In this document: positions 5,071 to 7,320 of the stretch, piece by piece
Position numbering within the stretch: position 1 is the first letter of the stretch
Layout: each line of letters starts with the position of its first letter
Notes under the pieces: model-generated
Database searches by the model: none
Seen by the model: the letters and a program-made list of their open reading frames with translations, nothing else
Told to the model about the DNA's origin: nothing
Assembly (NCBI GenBank): GCA_964386975.1
Contig: CAYLUS010000066.1
Location: 1 to 7,320, forward strand
Reading direction: 5' to 3'
Source of the DNA: UBA6136 sp964386975
Lineage (GTDB): Bacteria > Pseudomonadota > Gammaproteobacteria > Methylococcales > Methylococcaceae
Length of the DNA stretch: 7,320 nt
Made by a program: the position numbers and the translations under genes

Positions 5071-5987
5071 CGGCAGCGAACGGGGCTGTCGGCAACCAGT
5101 AAGAATTCGAGCAAAGCCTTCTGCGCGTGCAGTCGGTTTTCCGCTTCATCCCAGACGACGCTTTGTGACCCTTCAAGGACCTCGGCACTGACTTCCTCGC
5201 CACGGTGTGCGGGCAGGCAGTGCATGAACAGGGCATCGGGTGCCGCGCGCTGCATCAGCGCTGCATCGACCTCAAATCCCTCAAAAGCCAGTATGCGTTC
5301 CGCCTGCTCGCCTTCCTGACCCATGCTCGCCCAGACGTCCGTGACGACCAGATCGGCCCCTTGGACCGCCTTTGAAGGATCACGCATGACCTCTACGCGG
5401 CCGTTTGGTGCGCGGTTCAAGAAGACCTCATCCGGATCGTAACCCCTTGGACACGCAATCTTGAGGTTGAAATTCAGCAAGCCGGCTGCTTCGATGTACG
5501 AGTGACACATGTTATTGCCATCGCCAATCCAGGCGACGGTTCGCCCTTCGATGTCGCCACGGTTCTCGAAATAGGTTTGAAGGTCCGCCAGCAATTGGCA
5601 GGGGTGGCTTCGGTCGGTGAGCCCATTGATGATGGGTACCTTTGAAAATTCAGCAAAAATTTCGACGGTCCGGTGCGAGTGGGTCCTCAGCATGATGCAG
5701 TCCACCATGCGGGAAATGACACGGGCCGAGTCTTCAATCGGCTCCCCGCGCCCGAGTTGGGTGTCCCTTGGCGAGAGAAAAATCGCCGCGCCGCCCAGTT
5801 GGGTCATGCCCGCCTCGAATGAGATCCGGGTTCGTGTCGAGGATTTCTCGAACAACATCCCCAATACCTTGTTCTTGAGTGGCTCAAAAGGCGTTTTCAT
5901 GGCCTTGAGCTCAATGGCGCGATCAATCAGTCCCCGAATCTCAGATGCACTGAGGTCAGAGAGGTCTACCAGGTGTCGAAGAGTCAT
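5064..5987 (-). CDS. argF: Ornithine carbamoyltransferase
   Basis: Joins carbamoyl phosphate and ornithine to give citrulline, the sixth step of arginine synthesis. The 307-aa protein shows the full signature: carbamoyl phosphate loop SSTRTR at residues 49-54, R101 in LRTHSH, HPCQ at 128-131, the ornithine-binding TDVWASMG at 216-223 and the mobile HCLP loop at 256-259 followed by AHRGEEV. Length is normal for a single-domain-pair anabolic OTCase. The start lies 9 bases after the argD stop; its ribosome binding site is weak (only GAG at about the right distance), so translation is probably coupled to argD. There is no argG downstream, because the gene ends inside the tail of mdh on the opposite strand, with no room for a terminator of its own. 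Nothing suggests a catabolic arcB role, as no arcA or arcC is present. Confidence 0.96.
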   Translation of the reverse strand: MTLRHLVDLSDLSASEIRGLIDRAIELKAMKTPFEPLKNKVLGMLFEKSSTRTRISFEAGMTQLGGAAIFLSPRDTQLGRGEPIEDSARVISRMVDCIMLRTHSHRTVEIFAEFSKVPIINGLTDRSHPCQLLADLQTYFENRGDIEGRTVAWIGDGNNMCHSYIEAAGLLNFNLKIACPRGYDPDEVFLNRAPNGRVEVMRDPSKAVQGADLVVTDVWASMGQEGEQAERILAFEGFEVDAALMQRAAPDALFMHCLPAHRGEEVSAEVLEGSQSVVWDEAENRLHAQKALLEFLLVADSPVRCRH

Positions 5988-5996
5988 TGTTAACGC

Positions 5997-7166
5997 TCAA
6001 TCAGACGTGAATTCATGGATGAGAGGGGTCAGGGTGTCCACCAGATACCGTGCTTCCTCCTCGCTCAGGATCAGCGGAGGCAGGAGCCGGATGACCGTGT
6101 CAGCAGTGACATTGATCAATAAGCCCCGATCGAAGGCCCGTGCGGTAAGAGCCTGGCACGGCCTATTCAGTTCGATTCCGATCATGAGGCCCTTGCCTCT
6201 GATCTCGCGCACAGAAGGGGTGTTCTTGAGGGCGTCTCTGAATGCATCAACTAGCCATTGCCCAAGGCTTGCAGCCCGCTCAGCGGATTGTTCACGGGTC
6301 ATGGTCTCGATCACCGCCAGCGCCGCTCTTGAGGACAGGGGATTTCCGCCAAAGGTGGACCCATGCTTGCCTTGCGTCAGCACGCGGGCTGCAGGGCCGG
6401 TGGCAAGGCAGGCGCCAATCGGAACGCCATTTCCCAGCCCTTTGGCGAGAGTCATGACGTCGGGTTTGATGTCGCTGTGCTGAAAGGCAAACCAACGGCC
6501 GGTCCGTGCCATGCCGCTTTGAACCTCATCCAGCATCAACAGCCAGCCCCGCTGGTCGCACAGTTCACGCAGATGCTTGAGATAGTCGTTTTGAGGAATG
6601 CGAACCCCACCTTCGCCCTGAACAGGTTCGACCAGGATGGCAACGATTTCAGGATCATCCAGAGCGGAGACGGCCTCGATGTTGTCATAAGGTACCCGCA
6701 CAAAGGTATCGACAAGCGGCTCAAATCCGGCCTGAACTTTACTGTTGCCAGTCGCACTCAGAGTAAACAGCGTTCGGCCATGAAAGCTGTTCTCCATGAC
6801 AATCACTTTGGGTCGCTGAATCCCCTGATGGTGTCCCCACAGTCGAGCCAGTTTGAGGGCCGCCTCATTGGCCTCTGCCCCGGAATTGCAGAAAAAGGCA
6901 TTCTCAAGGCCGCTGATGGCGCAAAGGGCCTCAGCCAGCTTGGATTGATTCGCGATGCCGTAAAGATTGGAGGTATGGATCAGTTGGGAGGCCTGGTCGC
7001 AAAGCGCCCTGGCAATCGCAGGATGCGCGTGGCCCAAATTGCAGACGGCAATCCCGGAGATGGCATCCAGATAGCGCTTGCCATCCGTGCTCCAGAGCCA
7101 TGGCCCCTCGCCGCGCTCGAAGGCAACGGGCATCCGGGCGTAGGTGGGCATCACCGGTCCTGTCAT
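5997..7166 (-). CDS. argD: Acetylornithine aminotransferase
   Basis: PLP-dependent class III aminotransferase converting N-acetylglutamate semialdehyde and glutamate to N-acetylornithine; many bacterial ArgD enzymes also serve in lysine synthesis as DapC. The 389-aa protein has NSGAEANEAALKLAR at residues 94-108 (cofactor phosphate site), FHGRT at 128-132, VEPVQGEGGV at 179-188, LDEVQSGMARTG at 212-223 with D213 against the pyridine nitrogen, and AKGLGNGVPIGA at 241-252 with K242 as the Schiff-base lysine. HGSTFGGNPLS at 268-278 completes the site. The start at 7166 is supported by AAGGGA 8 bases upstream; a second ATG five codons in would give the more usual MPTYAR beginning but has a poorer site. 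It is the first gene of an argD-argF pair with 9 bases between them. An intrinsic terminator ends just before its ribosome binding site. Confidence 0.96.
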   Translation of the reverse strand: MTGPVMPTYARMPVAFERGEGPWLWSTDGKRYLDAISGIAVCNLGHAHPAIARALCDQASQLIHTSNLYGIANQSKLAEALCAISGLENAFFCNSGAEANEAALKLARLWGHHQGIQRPKVIVMENSFHGRTLFTLSATGNSKVQAGFEPLVDTFVRVPYDNIEAVSALDDPEIVAILVEPVQGEGGVRIPQNDYLKHLRELCDQRGWLLMLDEVQSGMARTGRWFAFQHSDIKPDVMTLAKGLGNGVPIGACLATGPAARVLTQGKHGSTFGGNPLSSRAALAVIETMTREQSAERAASLGQWLVDAFRDALKNTPSVREIRGKGLMIGIELNRPCQALTARAFDRGLLINVTADTVIRLLPPLILSEEEARYLVDTLTPLIHEFTSD

Positions 7167-7170
7167 TGAA

Positions 7171-7200
7171 TCATTCCCTTAAAAACAAAAAGGCAGTCAT
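7171..7200 (-). CDS. Possible 9-codon leader peptide before argD
   Basis: On the minus strand an ATG at 7200 opens a frame encoding MTAFLFLRE and a TGA at 7171-7173, ending 4 bases before the argD ATG. AGGG lies 7 bases before this ATG, so it could be initiated. The frame runs through the second arm and the T-tract of the terminator hairpin, so translating ribosomes would disturb that hairpin. It holds a single arginine codon (AGG), far fewer than classical amino-acid attenuator peptides. It may well be chance. Confidence 0.2.
   Translation of the reverse strand: MTAFLFLRE
7175..7180 (-). promoter_or_regulatory. Ribosome binding site of argD
   Basis: AAGGGA on the minus strand lies 8 bases before the ATG at 7166 and directly follows the T-tract of the terminator. 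It supports the 7166 start over the ATG five codons further in. Confidence 0.7.
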
Positions 7201-7209
7201 GGGACTGCC
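7181..7209 (-). terminator. Intrinsic terminator directly upstream of argD
   Basis: Read on the minus strand, GGCAGTC (7203-7209) pairs perfectly with GACTGCC (7192-7198) around a CCAT loop, followed at once by TTTTTGTTTTT (7181-7191). This is a classical rho-independent terminator. It would end a gene further right, or act in the argD leader. Only 14 bases separate its last T from the argD start codon, leaving no room for a separate promoter after it. Confidence 0.8.
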
Positions 7210-7229
7210 CTACAAAAAATAAGCCGACA

Positions 7230-7258
7230 ATTCTAGAAAAAAAACGGCGCTGGGTCTA
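7230..7258 (-). promoter_or_regulatory. Candidate sigma-70 promoter for argD-argF
   Basis: On the minus strand TAGACC (7253-7258, four of six to the -35 consensus) is followed after exactly 17 bases by TAGAAT (7230-7235, five of six to the -10 consensus). Transcription would begin near 7223, giving a leader of about 57 bases that contains the terminator hairpin. It is a pattern match in AT-rich DNA, so chance is possible. No ARG box for ArgR is recognisable near it. Confidence 0.35.
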
Positions 7259-7320
7259 TTTTTTTGCCAAGAGACGCGCTTGGGCCTGTGATTCACACTT
7301 CGGCCAGATTGCCTTTGGCC
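7256..7320 (-). CDS. Possible C-terminal end of an upstream minus-strand gene
   Basis: One minus-strand frame runs from the window edge to a TAG at 7256-7258 and would end a protein in SQAQARLLAKK. A terminator follows about 47 bases later, which fits the end of a gene. The other two frames are also open for part of the way (one stops at about 7295, the other runs to about 7210), so the frame choice is weak. I do not recognise the protein, and the tail does not match ribosomal protein S20, which neighbours arginine genes in some beta-proteobacteria. Confidence 0.2.
   Translation of the reverse strand, partial: PKAIWPKCESQAQARLLAKK

Noticed and set aside
5617..6483. 288-codon plus-strand open frame across argF and argD
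   Set aside because: It is antisense to two well-supported genes and its translation is Ser/Arg-rich with no domain.
6363..7169. 268-codon plus-strand open frame opposite argD
   Set aside because: It is antisense to a complete argD with all catalytic motifs; the frame is a by-product of its codon use.
7237..7265. A8 and T7 tracts facing each other as a terminator hairpin
   Set aside because: The stem would be pure A:T with a 14-base loop and no GC core, so it would be unstable; it more likely reflects AT-rich promoter DNA.
7288..7296. Small palindrome GTGATTCAC, and the related TGATTCA before argD, as an ArgR operator
   Set aside because: An ARG box needs TGAAT and ATTCA half-sites around a short AT-rich centre; these 7-9 base palindromes lack that layout.
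1..7320. CRISPR arrays, tRNA or rRNA genes, insertion sequences, toxin-antitoxin or phage-defence genes
   Set aside because: I looked on both strands and saw no spaced direct repeats, no cloverleaf-like sequence, no transposase or integrase motifs and no defence-type domains.

Overview
The window looks like ordinary chromosomal DNA of a proteobacterium, most likely a gamma- or beta-proteobacterium (or an Acidithiobacillus-like relative). The lineage rests on the kinds of genes present: RNase PH, RdgB, a cytosolic-type malate dehydrogenase, a DUF4389 membrane protein and an argD-argF pair. Base composition is moderately GC-rich and coding density is high. I see no insertion sequence, integrase, tRNA, rRNA, CRISPR array or phage gene.

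Layout from left to right. (1) Positions 1-182 precede rph and hold no gene I can name. (2) rph (183-905, +) faces a beta-carbonic anhydrase gene (958-1536, -); the 52 bases between them hold a perfect 18-base palindrome and a 13-bp hairpin. (3) rdgB (1647-2243, +), divergent from the carbonic anhydrase gene, is followed after 6 bases by a gamma-glutamylcyclotransferase-fold gene (2250-2669, +). (4) An ALKBH2-like alkB (2843-3445, -) overlaps a 61-codon zinc-ribbon-like gene (2661-2846, -) by ATGA, and this pair ends tail-to-tail inside the cyclotransferase gene. (5) A plus-strand cluster follows: DUF4389 membrane protein (about 3516-3800), HMA copper-chaperone-like protein (3827-4033) and malate dehydrogenase (4057-5070). 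(6) On the minus strand argD (5997-7166) and argF (5064-5987) form an arginine-biosynthesis pair; argF overlaps the mdh tail by 7 bases. (7) Upstream of argD (7167-7320) lie a promoter-like sequence, a clear intrinsic terminator and a tiny reading frame, all close to the argD ribosome binding site.

Functionally the genes cover RNA 3' processing (rph), nucleotide-pool and DNA-alkylation housekeeping (rdgB, alkB), CO2/bicarbonate interconversion (carbonic anhydrase), central carbon metabolism (mdh) and arginine synthesis (argD, argF). Carbonic anhydrase and arginine synthesis are indirectly linked, because carbamoyl phosphate is made from bicarbonate; the sequence does not show joint regulation.

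I did not find a convincing new multi-gene system. The points most worth a second look are the argD leader (terminator, short frame and ribosome binding site packed together), the alkB/zinc-ribbon coupled pair, the copper-chaperone-like gene placed before mdh, and the double dyad after rph.
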